DNA of 64,000 nucleotides from Chaetomium olivaceum (taxonomy: Eukaryota; Ascomycota; Sordariomycetes; Sordariales; Chaetomiaceae). The translations under genes were made by a program, and so were the position numbers. The notes beneath the pieces were generated by a model that made no database searches, was not told the DNA's origin, and was given only the letters and a program-made list of their open reading frames with translations. Where the stretch lies: NCBI GenBank assembly GCA_039881045.1, contig JAYWVB010000013.1, positions 496,001-560,000 on the forward strand, in the 5' to 3' direction. Shown piece by piece: positions 21,973 to 33,836 of this stretch (position 1 is the stretch's first letter; each line of letters opens with the position of its first letter).

Positions 21973-23932
21973 GGTAAATCTATCGGCGGTTTCAAATACG
22001 GCCGAATTCGCTATCCATGTGGTGGTTTCCTAGACCCGACCCTCCGTTCCCTGCTTCAGGCCTGGTAGTCCCTCACCATCCAGGCCAGGCGTTCCGATAT
22101 GGCGTCCGAACAAAGTGGCCAGGAAAATGTGTGGCTGAGACTTGGTGGTTACCACCGAAAACAATGCTTGCTCGCTACTATGAGGAAGTCAGACTCTGGA
22201 TCTTGTAGGGGCGGAAAAAACAAAAGGCGTTAACTAGGCAGAGGCCATATTGAGAAGCTGAATGAAACACGGTGATAGCGAGGTGATGAAGACAAGGTCC
22301 CACGCCACTTGGCAGGGGATAAGGTAGTGCTCGGCAGGCGATCCGCGGAAACCGGAAGTGTAGTACAGAATGAGTCGGTGGGTGGCAGGTCCAAGCGAGG
22401 GCAAGATCGCAACGTTATCCTTCTCCCGGCTGGCCGAGGACGTGGGCCGACGTCGCTCACGGTACGCGCGGCGATCCCGAGACGTGCCGGGTTACAGCAC
22501 AGCTGTTGTGGAGTCATCCAGCGCATCACCATGGCTCCTGACACACTGGCATGTCTTCAGCATCACCCCCGCTCACGGATATAAACTATCCTCTTCGGGG
22601 TATTTCCCGCCGGCAGGGTAACCAGATGTTGCCAGTGTGATGAATTCCGGCCGAGTTTCCAAAGTAGGCTCGGTTGATGTTGATTAGGTAGGGCCAATGT
22701 TGACTCTTCCTGAGATTGCATGTTGAGAAATGAGGATCCAATCTTAGGCGGACAACTGATCGGTGAGTCGCGGTCTCGTTTATGGCGGCATATTGTTGGA
22801 TTGTTGGATTGTTGTATTGTAGTGCGCAAAGTCGACTCGATGTTTCATGCTCGATATTTCCATACTCGGTTGAACGGAAAAGAGGCAAAGAAAGACTGAC
22901 AAACCACACAAAAACAAAAACGTATCCACGTACCAAGTCAAGATCCTTCTTTTCCTTTTCTAACCTCTTCGAAAAACCACGTGTGTGGTCCGTGTGAATA
23001 AATAACGTGATGATGCTGTTATTTGGTGTTCAGTTGTTGTTGTTTTGTGGTTGTCGAGAGCGGGTGTCCGAACTTCGAAGTCGGTTTCTGCATTCGACAG
23101 ATGCATGTGAGCCGGGGTTTGATCTGGTTTAAAAGAGAGCCGTGTGAAAATAAGGCCAGCGCGGCTAGCGGCTGACAGGGGGAAGATCGGCTGCAGGTCG
23201 ATGACGCTGCAGCCCAATGGGCAAGGGTCGGTCGTGGAATGTGGGGGGGGGGAGGGGGGAGGGAGGGAGGCTCCAGCGAAGGTGCGGTTCGGCCACGATG
23301 TTATCAGGGATGTTGGCAAGCATGTCGTTGTGTATTTCGTGCGTGCCCGTGGTAAGTTATGTGGGCATGACTCCGTACTGTGCTGACACTGTGATGGTAT
23401 AACTGGGGACAACCTGGAATTGGTTCGTTCGGTTACGAGATTCCCATCCTTCCCATACCAACGGGACTGTATTCATCCAAACTTATTCTCTACCTGGTAT
23501 TGTCTTACAGGCACAGTACAATTCCTCCTCAGGTATCACAATCTCACATCTCATACCCACAAACCGCCAAACTAGGTAATTTACAAACAGCCCATCAGGT
23601 ACCTGAGCTTAACTGCCTGTTTGCCGGTAGGTTGCTTGCCTGGTTGATTTACTTGGCCCGCCTCCCCTGCTCTCCACCAACGATGCTGAGATGGGGACAA
23701 AATGGTCCGGGTGCTGTTCGTGAGGTTAGGTAAGGTACGGGGCCCTCGGAAGCACATTACAGACAGATTACTGTGGACATGACATCCATGGCAGGGCAGC
23801 AGGCATGGTTGGTGCTGAAGGAAGCAGCTGTCGGTCGAACAATGCGTTGTGTTGCGAGAATGGCAACAAGGCAGTGCCTTCCCACTGCTTCCCTCCCCCC
23901 GCCCTGCCAACCCGCCAACAACCCGCCAACCC

Positions 23933-23972
23933 GCCAAGTAACCTGCGCCAAGTAACCTGCGCCAAGTAACCT
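23933..23972. repeat. 14-bp tandem repeat, nearly three units
   Basis: GCCAAGTAACCTGC twice, then a 12-bp third copy, preceded by degenerate ACCCGCCA repeats (23905-23935). Confidence 0.8.
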
Positions 23973-26900
23973 TGGAAGTTCCACTTTGCAGTCGCGTTAA
24001 AGTTGGGGCCGAGTTTCTCCCTGACTAGGCAATTAATCAGCAATTCATGGATGGACCAAAAAAAAAAAAACGTGCCATTCTAACCCAAGAAAGGAACTAA
24101 GCCCGAGGCTCTGCGCCAACCCACAGTTGGGCAACTTCCCCCCCGAAAGCCAACGGGGGCAAGTGCCAAGATGGCCAAGGCAGCCAAGGCAACCAAGGGG
24201 AGGCCAAGAAGCGGACCAGGCAAGAGCCAAGCAATTGCGGAATAGCAGAAAGCGGTAAGAATTGCCTTTCAGCGGCCCCGCCCGTTGTCGTCAGCTTATC
24301 AATGGAAATGATCGAGACCGTCGGCTTTCTTCTTCATTAAGCACCACACCACACCAGATGGAGACTTGTACAATATTTTCGTCCCCGCGGGGGGAAGGGG
24401 GGGGTAAAGGGGATGGGCCACTGGGAGGCCACTTTGAAGCCACTTGGAAGCCAACTGAGAGGCCATTGTGGGGAGAGAACAAACTGCAGGAGGGGGTGCG
24501 TGGTGATGATTACTACCCAGGCACCAACAACTACACCCTCGGACGGGAATGAGGCAATGTGTACCATAAGCACACTTAAGGTATGTACCTTGTCCTGTCA
24601 ATGTGGAGAAACTGGAGACATGCAGCGGAATATAAGCCGCCCTATTAGTAAGTTAGGTAACGACCTAACGTTTGGACCTTTCGTCGTTCGGGACGAGGTG
24701 GGAGAATCTGTCCAAGGAGATATGGGAATAATGTCCTTGATCCCTTAATCCCTCCCTGGATGCATGAGCTTACCCAGGAACTATTGGCAGGTCCCAGCGA
24801 GCTGAACGCATCCAATTCCCAGCTCCTTTTCCTTCTGGAAAGTCTTGCGCTCTCTCCTCCCCGCCCGCCTGCCCGCCCGCCGCGCCTCCCGAAGACTTGA
24901 AGCAATAGCGCAAAGTTAGGTCGGTCGACCAAGTGGGTGCGCGTCCCGTGACGAGTTCACGAAAAAAGGAGGTGGCTCGTTGGCCGAACCAGCCAAAGAG
25001 GATTCTCAGCCCGCGATCCCTTCCTTCTTCTGCCTGTCTGTCCGCCACGGCCGGCCCAACTCCTCGTCCAGCCTGATCCGCCGTGTGTGGGTTGGGTTAT
25101 ATCCGAAGTCACCTTCCCTCAGCCCGGGAGGTTGGCCCGTAGTTACCTCCCTAACACAGTACGTGTTGTTTGTATGTGCCCCGTCCGTGTAACACAAAAA
25201 CCAACCTACCTTACTGAGTCGACAGCATCGTGTGTAATCTGTACCAAGTCTGTCCAGACCGAGACCTGACCGAGTGCGAGGAACTGTGTGCGCAACGTTC
25301 CCGCATGGATGGTCGAGCAGGAACAAGACGAAGGCGGCTTGGCCACCCGACCGGGGACGGTATCCACGATCCCTGCATCCGCCCAACGGGAGTGTCAGAG
25401 AAATATAATAGGATTTCAAGCTTATTTCACGGCGCCGCGTCGGGCCCGCTAGCGCGCATTGGCATTGCTTGGGGGCCCTCCGCCCAAGCCCTTGGCCCCC
25501 CTTGTGGGTTGTCTGGGCGTTGGGGTTCGTCGCGGAACCCTCGGTCTTGTGATGAGATGCCACACACACCACAGACGTTCGTTACGACTGCCTGCCGACT
25601 CCATTGGACTCGACTCGACTCAAAAACCACCGATTGTCGCCTACGTTTGCCTTTGAGTGGTTCGGTCGGCGGCTTGTTCCAGGTTACCTTTTGACAGGTC
25701 CGGGGGGTCACACAGGTGCCACGGATGCGTTTGTGAAGATACATTATTGTATGTAGACTTTCTTTCTTTTTCCCCTTCTGGCGTTGCCGCTTGTTGACGC
25801 CATAACCTCCCTCCCCATCTTATGATTCCACCACGCCCAACGATTGGCACGCACGGCATGCCGGCCTTTTCCCCTGCCCGTCACGCTCGATGGCGCCAAC
25901 GAGCCTTTCCACTTGAGACTTGGGAAGGGCTCCACTTCCCATGTTGGGCACTTACTCAGATCCTTTATCCACTAGCGCAGCGACTGAGTCGTATTCGCGT
26001 TTTGAGGTCGCAGCTCTTGGAATGCGAAATCTTGGCCGCGCCTTGTTTGTATCCGTCTTCCGACCTCCCCGAGTACGCATTTTTGGGGAAGGGGAGGGAG
26101 TCAGGTGTGGGTGTGTAACCAGATTCGTGTAACAGCTCGCGGCTGCTTGAAACCCAATAAGGAGCTCGCTGTCTCCTGCTTCATCATTCGACTCGTTTGT
26201 TCCCGGGGCAAAGATCGCTTGCTCGGGTTTAGCCAGTAAGCACGGTTCTTTTTCCCCGCCCAGGAATAAGATCCTCCCATTATGCGTTGCAGCCCATGCG
26301 AGCCATGGCATGGGCACCGTTGTTGCAGCCATGGACCGTGGACCATGACTGACCCAAACCACTGTGGAGGGAAAGGGATCAAGATGCGACGACGGCGACC
26401 CTTGCGCCGCCCGTTCGTCCGTTGACCTTTCGCGGTGCCTGACACCCGCCTCCTTCCCGAAGCCGCAGGCATCCGTCGCCGTGTAAGCAAACATGACTCG
26501 GACATCAGGAACCCGCACCTTTTGCCGTGTGACCCTTCCCGGCCTTGCCCTGGCACACACAACCTGGATGATCTTTGTCACCAACGAAAGGGGATCATGG
26601 TTGCGAGGAGCTCTCGGGACCACGCAGATCATGGGGTCCTGCGCTTTGTCACTCTGCACTCGACTCGACGCGGCCCCCAATCGTCTCGTCGGTCCGGATA
26701 GATGCCGCCGGAAAGATCGGCGGTAAGAAACAGACAGATCTTTTACAAGGTTATCATCAATCTTGTGGTCAGCTCGGGTCTCGGAAAGAACAGAAAACAT
26801 CCTAGATGTGATGGCAGGGCTGATGGAAAGGGCTCTCGCTAAAGCATCGGGGTGCCACAGCATGCCATCGGCGCCGATAAGGCACCCCGGAATGTCAGAC

Positions 26901-28382
26901 GGTGCTGAGAAAGCTTGTTGGAATGCGTCCAGGCGGCTGGGCTCACCTCGCTTTGGGGACGACCGAACCAGCCGGACGGTGAGGGGGGGAGAGGGCGGGG
27001 GGAGGGGGCTGTCGGTCGTCTGTTTAAGGTTAAAGTGAGCGAGACACAGCCAAAAATAACCCCAATACCAGACCTCTTTGGCTCAAAAACCCCCAAAACC
27101 CCCCAAAGTGGCGTTTTTGAACCTGCGAGCAACCCAGCGGTCAGTCAGCCAGCGGTCAGCCATCAAAGACGGGACGATTTAGGGAATTTTCCGACTTCAG
27201 CTCGGTTGCTGTTTGTTATTGAGAATCAGCCCGGGTCATACCAGGCCAGCCAGCACCGTTTGCCGGTGTCACGCAGGGGACGGGTACGATCAGGCGGCTA
27301 GCCTTGGTTGCACAAATCACTCCTCACCACAACGCAACCGGCCGGTGGCGTTGCACACAAAGTTGGGTACCAGCAGCGAGCCGGGCATCACAGAAACGGG
27401 AGCGACTCGTCTCCAAACGCAGGACAACACCGACCCCAGTCCGGCACAGCATCTCGGACGTAAAGCGGCCTTCCAGAGTGGCTGCTGTGGACCGGGGAGG
27501 GGGTAAGAAACCGAGACGGGGATCATAAAAAAATGAGCAGAGCATCGGTACTCTCGAATGCGTTGTTGCTGCTTTGCTGACCGCCCGAGCCGACAAAGAA
27601 TGCGAGGGCCAAGCGTATTTTGGCAAAGTTTTCACGAGCTTCGTACTGTGGTAGGTAGGCATTCTCGTAGGCATTCTTGGCCCCCACGGCGACCATCTGC
27701 AGTTGCACTCGGACTCGGAGTCAAGGAATGTCAGAACGAGACCTTGGGGAGGCGTCACGACATGTCGCCCCCACATGGAGAAGAACTCTCCCAGCCTGGT
27801 GTGCTGCGAATAAGCAGAAACAGTGACATGCGGGGCTTGGCACCGGTTTTGTGCTCCCAACCGTCCTGTCTTCTCCAGCCAGCATCAGCCTCTCGGATGG
27901 CGTTCCCACGGCTTCCGACAAAACGGGTAAAGCGGTTGTGTGGGCATGAGCCAAGAGCTGTAGCGCACTTCCAGCTTCTCCTCGTGGCCGCCATCCTTCT
28001 GCCTCTTCCCGATTCGATACGCAGAGGGGGCGTATTTCGGACCGAGGACTGTAATGGAATACGACTGTATAGTATACCTTGCGTACCGTGATGGCCTTCA
28101 CTGCGTAATGACATCAGAAAAAACGACGGTGAGATCGGACCGAGCGAATCGAAACGACGAACCGCACGACGAATACCGACGTTTATCTCCTCTAGGCTGC
28201 CTTCAATGGTGAGACTTGAGGTGCCCCGCAATCAACCGCCCGCGACGCCCGCTTAAGCTTAAGTCGTTAGTGCGCAAGTTGAACGCGGCCTCTCGCGTGG
28301 CTGGCCAGACCAACCAGACCACACCAAGGTTTGGTACGAGTCCATGGATGGATGGATGGGCCAGTTCCATGTGGTTGCACAC

Positions 28383-28388
<6 letters not shown>

Positions 28389-28416
<28 letters not shown>
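28389..28416. repeat. (CA)n microsatellite
   Basis: Nearly uninterrupted ACACAC run of about 13 dinucleotides in the long intergenic region. Confidence 0.85.
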
Positions 28417-31400
28417 ACACACGCACCCAGCGTACATCCACCACCCTCACAGTGACACACACCGCGATAAAAGCTAAAAAGCCCCCAAGCCCATCCGCCG
28501 TCCTTGGCAGCGGGGTTCTTCGCATCAGCCAACCGATTGAAAATCAATGCATCACTGACTTGATACTGGAGTAAGCTCGCAAGCTGCCCCCCCCCCCGGA
28601 AGATATCGGTCATCTGTCGGCATTGGCGGTTGCATCTCTGTTCCAACATGGGAGAGACGGCCGAAAGTCACCCTCAACGCGGAACCGGAATGCGGGCGTC
28701 GGTCGGCAGTGGGTTTTTTGATTGCTTCAGAATGCTGACGCGTCCCCTGCAGCTGCTGTGACTGCAAAGTCAATGTTACAGAGGGTGACTACTATGTAAC
28801 GGCATTGCCGCCCGTTGATGTTGATGGCAAACCCATGAATACCTATGCTTCGTACTGTGTACTGTGTACTGTGTGTATCCGATTCGGGGAAAAACTAGGC
28901 CGATATTGAAGATTCTAAATGTGTGTGTGGGTGTCGAGTTACCAGTGTGAAAGAAAATGTGGGTGCTCCCGCTGGCAGGTGGCAGAGCAAGCCTTGCTTC
29001 GGTCCAGGGTCGAGGGTTGCCCTTTTTTGGTTCGGTTGGGGTTCGCACGGCCCCAACTTTATTCCATTGCCAACAACGTGGGCTCGAGTGGGCCTTTTCT
29101 CGGCAAAATCGGATCAGATCGTCCCAGCCCCAAACTTTGTGCGACGCCAAGACCCCTCGACGCACAGCAACACACAGCAACCGTCTTTTCTTCTCACAGG
29201 TTCGCTTTCGTGGACCGGAATGTGCCCGCGCAGAGACCGCAGACCGCAGACCGCAGACCCACTACTGCACGGTACTTGCGCGGCTTATGTGCCTAAACCC
29301 GTTTTAGTTTGCAGCAGAATCTAAAGGAAGAAGAAGAAGCGGAAGAAGAAAGGAAAAAAGAAAAGAGAGAGGGAAAAAAAAAAAGATCGGCAACTCTATC
29401 AGCAACAAACTTGTTGATGACCACTCTCGCCCCCCTCTCCCGTCCTTCCCTTTCCCCCACCCCACCACCGTTGCCGAGCCAAGCGGGCGGCCAAGTAAAG
29501 CCAAGAATTGCATGGCCTGACTTTGGTCGAGACGAAGGAATTGATGGGAAGCTGCCCGCGCCTCCTCCGCCTAGAATTGCCAAAGGCAGTTAACCCTCAA
29601 ATTGGGCTTCGAATTGCTTTCTTTTCTCGTCCTGAACAGCCTGACTCAATCCCCGGCCTGAACACCGCCTTCCCGATCCCAAACAGAGCCGATCATACAT
29701 TAAAAAATGTCGCTCTTCCGAAAGCTCTTGATCATCCTCGACGCCATCCCGTGTATGGTAGCACCGAATCTCGGCAGTGCAATCGACTAACCACTAATTA
29801 GTCAAAACTCCCCGGTCCTGGAATATTCTGTGCTGCTTGCTCCGCAGTGCGCTCAGGGGAAGAATGGCATTATTAATCGGGGAGGTACCTAATCGGGAAA
29901 AAAGCTTGATTACCGTCCACACCCTCTGCTGCAGACATCTTTCTGCAGACCCAAAATTATGCGTCAACCGTCGAAAAGCACTCATCTCGTGAAACCATCA
30001 CAACCAACAACAACTTGCATCACTACTGTGCTTTGAATCTTGGCCCGACTTGGCCCCTAGCTTATCATGTCCACCCTCAGCTTTGCGAGTACGTAAGAGC
30101 AAAAACGCCTTTGAACCGCCCCTGCCGTGTCCACCTCTCGGACCACTCTCGAAGCGCACACAGCCCTTGCTTGTGCGATTACCTCCGGGGGATCGGAAAC
30201 CCGGAGACCGGACAATGCTTCTTGTTTTGTCGGTGATGTACACTGTACAGACACTCCATACGAGACCGAGCGTCGATCGCAGCGAAAGAAACACTTGATG
30301 TCTTCGGGCCCATGCCCGTTTCATCCTCCCGTCATTCCCTTGACTCCATTGTGGCTTGACTTGACTCCTCGATTCCCCATTCCATCATGGCCGAATTGCG
30401 GTCAGTTGGAAGGGGCTGGGGGTTGTGGAACAATTATCCAACGACCAACTCTGATGCACGCAAATGCAAACTCGAAACACAAACCGGAGACGAACTAATT
30501 AACGTTAGTGAACTAGTTTGACCCGCTGTTGTTTTGCTCTCCGGGTTTATCACGGCCAACGGGGGCTGGGGCCGATTGCTTCCAGCTTTGGGAAGGTGGT
30601 AGCGCACACACAGCACCAACAGCATACCACAGTTATAGTAGCTGAGGCGGTATCCGCTCTCCTCCCGTGCCGAGTGACATGCGACGACGGGAACCATGAC
30701 AAGAATACACAAGGAGTTACACCGTTGGAACGGGAGCTGTGAGGGAGGGGAGTGAGCGGGTTTGGTTGCCCATCCATCCGTGATGCATCCCAACCACACC
30801 TCCCACCCATCCTCCTTGTCTCGGGCCTCTGGATGGGAAGGTAAGGTAGGTAAGACATCGGGCCTCCAAGCCCATTCATTCCCGTGCCATTGCCAGCCCA
30901 GCATCGAGCAGGCTGGGCTGCAGTTCCAGTCCCAGCCCCAGCCCCTTAGCTGTAACAACAAACCCGCTCTCCATCCCACCACCCAAAACCTTCGGTTCAG
31001 AGAGCCAAGCATCCCAAGCACCAACACCATCCACCCAACCCGGGGGCCTCGACGCGGCTCCATATTAACTCCCAAGAGGCCAAGCTCGCAACCGAGGCGC
31101 CACAACGTCCCTCCAGTCTGGGTAAGGTTGAGTGGGTTTGCTGAAGTCGCCCGCAGGGGCGTTTTAGCCTCCGCGGGCCGGGGGTACCTGCCCATCCCGC
31201 CGTTGTCCAGTCTCCCTCCCGTCCTCAGGGATGATGGTGGTAATGGACTCGATGGATGACCTCGCATTATCATCATCATCATCCTCGTCACACCTCACAT
31301 TGTAGCACCGCGGAGCGGATATGGCGGGTGGGGGGGCGCGCTGATAGCATACATCACACGGCAGACCACCTACCTACCTACCTTAGTTATTGCACTTTCT

Positions 31401-31727
31401 GTAACCTCAACAAGGCACCGTCGGATCACCACCACTGTAACGCACCCGCCCCAATCGCGGTGCATGCCGACTTGCGAGTGCCGACCATAGGCAGGGGACA
31501 AAGCCATCAGAGCAGAGGGTGTGTGGTGGTGGCTGCTGAAAGGCCACCAGGGGATGGATGGCGACGGGAACGGGAAGGGGTGCGGTGCTCGTCGTCTCCA
31601 TGATACATATTGACCCCCCAAAAAACAAACATTCAGCTGTGACTAATAGGGCCGAGCCCGGAATGGTAAGTTGGGATACTAAATATGTACCTGTGGTTAC
31701 CACATTGCAGTAAGGGTACCTTAAGTC

Positions 31728-31754
31728 AACAACAACAGCAGCAGCAGCAGCAGC
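31728..31754. repeat. (CAA)(CAG) trinucleotide repeat
   Basis: Three CAA units followed by about six CAG units. Noncoding here as far as can be seen. Confidence 0.75.
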
Positions 31755-32907
31755 GCCGTGGCACAAGGCGGCCGACACGGCAGGGAAGAACTTAGCCCCT
31801 TTGTCAAGAAATATGTAAAACCCGTTAACGCCGATATAGCTCAGCTCAGCTCAGCCCAAATAGCCTCCAGGTCCGTCATGAGATCCGCCGGCTCACCCTT
31901 CCGTTGATGGTTACTCCGAGTGTACTGTGTGTAAGATGGAGTCACTTTCATCGACCAGATCGGCCTAACTGACTGCTGCCCATGCGGTGTTGTTGACCCG
32001 TGCATATGTCGAACCAACGTTACTACTCCGATCGAGAGAGAAATAAGGAAATGCGGCAAGCCGGCTCGCTCGCAAGGAGACACCGGAAGAGAGGGGGATC
32101 CACCACCCACTGTAAAATATGTAATAACTCCGACTCTAATTAGAGGTTTACCTATCTCGTCTTTTTGTTGCCGAAAGCCCCCACAGCCAGCCTTCCCGCA
32201 AACGCCGATCGGGGTGTTCGACAGCCCCGATCCCCCCCCTGTTCTGTTTCGGATCACACCTTCTCCGGCCGGCGGGAAGTGGGAGGAGAAGGAGGGCCAA
32301 TAGGTAAGTGACCGACTGCACACAGTACGTAGTTGCAGAGAAGAGATGGGCTCGGACCGAGAAAGGGGCAGCCGAACCGGTGTTGGTTATCAACCCCCTC
32401 GGCCCTGTCGGATATCTGGTGTACATAGTGTACAAAGTAAGCAAGTGAGTGAGTGGAGCGGCGGGCTTCGGCGGCATCATCGGGAATCATGGATCAATCT
32501 CTGTAGGTCCCGTCCCGGGCGGGGGCTGCAGTGAGACGTGGAAGCAAAATCTTCCCCTTCGTATGTACATGTACATACATGCAACTGAACAACTGATATT
32601 GATGGCCCGGCAAGCGCCGGCCCCACACCCGCCCGAAACGTTGCCGGTCGAGAACCCGTTCGTGTTCCCGGACCGGGGCCGCCTCCGTAACAACTGCAAA
32701 CGGCGCCTGCGACGGAGGCCGGAAGGCGTCTCGCCCGCTCTACTTCCATCGTTCACCCCCATGGAGTCCCCTTCCGTACGCGCGCCCTGCGTAGTTGTGA
32801 GAGCGGTACGCTTCGGGGCCAGGATCCCGTCCCCAGTTCAGGGACGCGAAGCCAACTGCGCCGGACTGGTTCGCTCATACCAGTTAGACGGGTAGTGGGC
32901 AGGGTGA

Positions 32908-33834
32908 TTAGACGAGGAGAAATTCCTCATTCTCCAGAGGGCAAGGCAGCTTCGTCATCTCATCCAGACCTGTTTCAAATGTCCCAAGCCGCTCGTACCG
33001 CTTCTCGCCTCCCTCAACCGCCTTCACGACAAGACCTGAGATTCTACTGCCGGTACGACTGTCGGTACGAAGAAGCGGAAGCCAGAAAACATCGATGACT
33101 TGCCTTGCAGGCAATACGAGGTCCGAAAAGAACTCAACCTTGACGTATTCGACGTCCTCTCCCGTTGGCAGCCTTTCCATCCTGGAAACCTTCGGCTCGT
33201 CAAACCGCACGCCTTTCTCCAAATCCGCGAAAACCCGGTCCGCTCTTGCCTGAGCCTCCCGCTGTCGACGTTGCATGTCCCGTTCGTGGTCGACCTCTTC
33301 GTCCTCACTCGCAGATTGGGCGCAGCAAATTTGATAGGGGGGTAGGACGGTGCCCCATGGGACAGCACGAAATGGCATAAAAAGTCTTGCGGTCGTGAAT
33401 AAGCCAGAGATCACTGCAAGAAAGCATTGTACGCAGCAAGTCCAGACGAGGAACGCGGCCAAACGCCCCAGCTATCGTCGAGACTCTACGGTTAGCTCCA
33501 ATACTTCAGTGCTCATTGAAGCTAAAAGTTCAGAAACAGAGAGGAAATGCTTGACTTACAGACCAGACTTCTTCTCTCTTGGCTTCCGCTTCTCTATCTG
33601 CTTCTTCTTTTCTCCTTATCTCCTCTTCTCGCCTTCTTTCCAGCTCTTCGAATTCCTTCGAACGCATCTTCAATCCTGTCAGCCATGACCTCAATATTCG
33701 CCCCGTGATTCCCGACTCGCCATCGAACTTACGTAGTCCATCCACTTCAGTCCAACTTCTCTCGTCATTGCTCGTTCAATGCCCTCCCCAGACCTCGAGG
33801 ATAGAAACGAGACCGGAAGTATCGACCCGGACAT
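32908..33834 (-). CDS. Coiled-coil / membrane ORF with HET-like C-terminal tail
   Basis: Proposed exons 33834-33733, 33655-33560 and 33471-32908, all phase 0; about 253 aa. Intron 1 (GTAAGT, CTGAC branch, AAG acceptor) and intron 2 (GTAAGT, GCTAAC branch, ATAG acceptor) are well formed. After MSGSILPVSFLSSRSG comes a highly charged helix (EFEELERRREEEIRRKEE), then a hydrophobic stretch LAAFLVWTCCVQCFLAVISG that looks like a membrane segment, a second charged helix, and an end FWLPLL, SGLVVKAVEGG, RYERLGTFE. That ending is like the extreme C-terminus of many HET-domain proteins. The ATG lies 3 nt after the stop codon of the upstream HET ORF on the same strand, so the two could be one gene split by a missed intron or indel, or a duplicated HET tail captured by another ORF. 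The start is uncertain (a later in-frame ATG begins MTREVGLKW). Confidence 0.5.
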
Positions 33835-33836
33835 CT

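Larger units (their letters stand above)
21973..32907. other. 10.9-kb gene-poor region upstream of the WOPR gene
   Basis: No recognisable gene, transposon or tRNA on either strand. Scattered frames reach about 300 codons (e.g. 25952-26863 minus, 30434-31291 minus) but look like translated GC-rich noncoding DNA. Contains several simple repeats, listed separately, a purine-rich run at 29322-29386, a GACCGCA triplication near 29232-29260 and CTACCTAC runs near 31370. Base composition does not show the AT-rich signature of RIP-mutated repeats. Because the WOPR gene points left and the next gene ends at 32908 also pointing left, the whole block is formally 5' to the WOPR gene. Confidence 0.5.

Noticed and set aside
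25952..26863. 303-codon frame on the minus strand
   Set aside because: No recognisable domain, signal peptide or conserved-looking pattern. The composition resembles translated GC-rich noncoding DNA, and overlapping frames on the other strand are also open.
30434..31291. 285-codon frame on the minus strand
   Set aside because: Trp/Gly-rich, repetitive and unlike any family; it crosses CCA/GGT-rich simple sequence.
33656..33732. Alternative acceptor (GACAG) for intron 1 of the ORF downstream of the HET gene
   Set aside because: It would put exon 2 out of frame with the ATG at 33834; the AAG acceptor at 33656 keeps phase 0. The AAG choice remains tentative.
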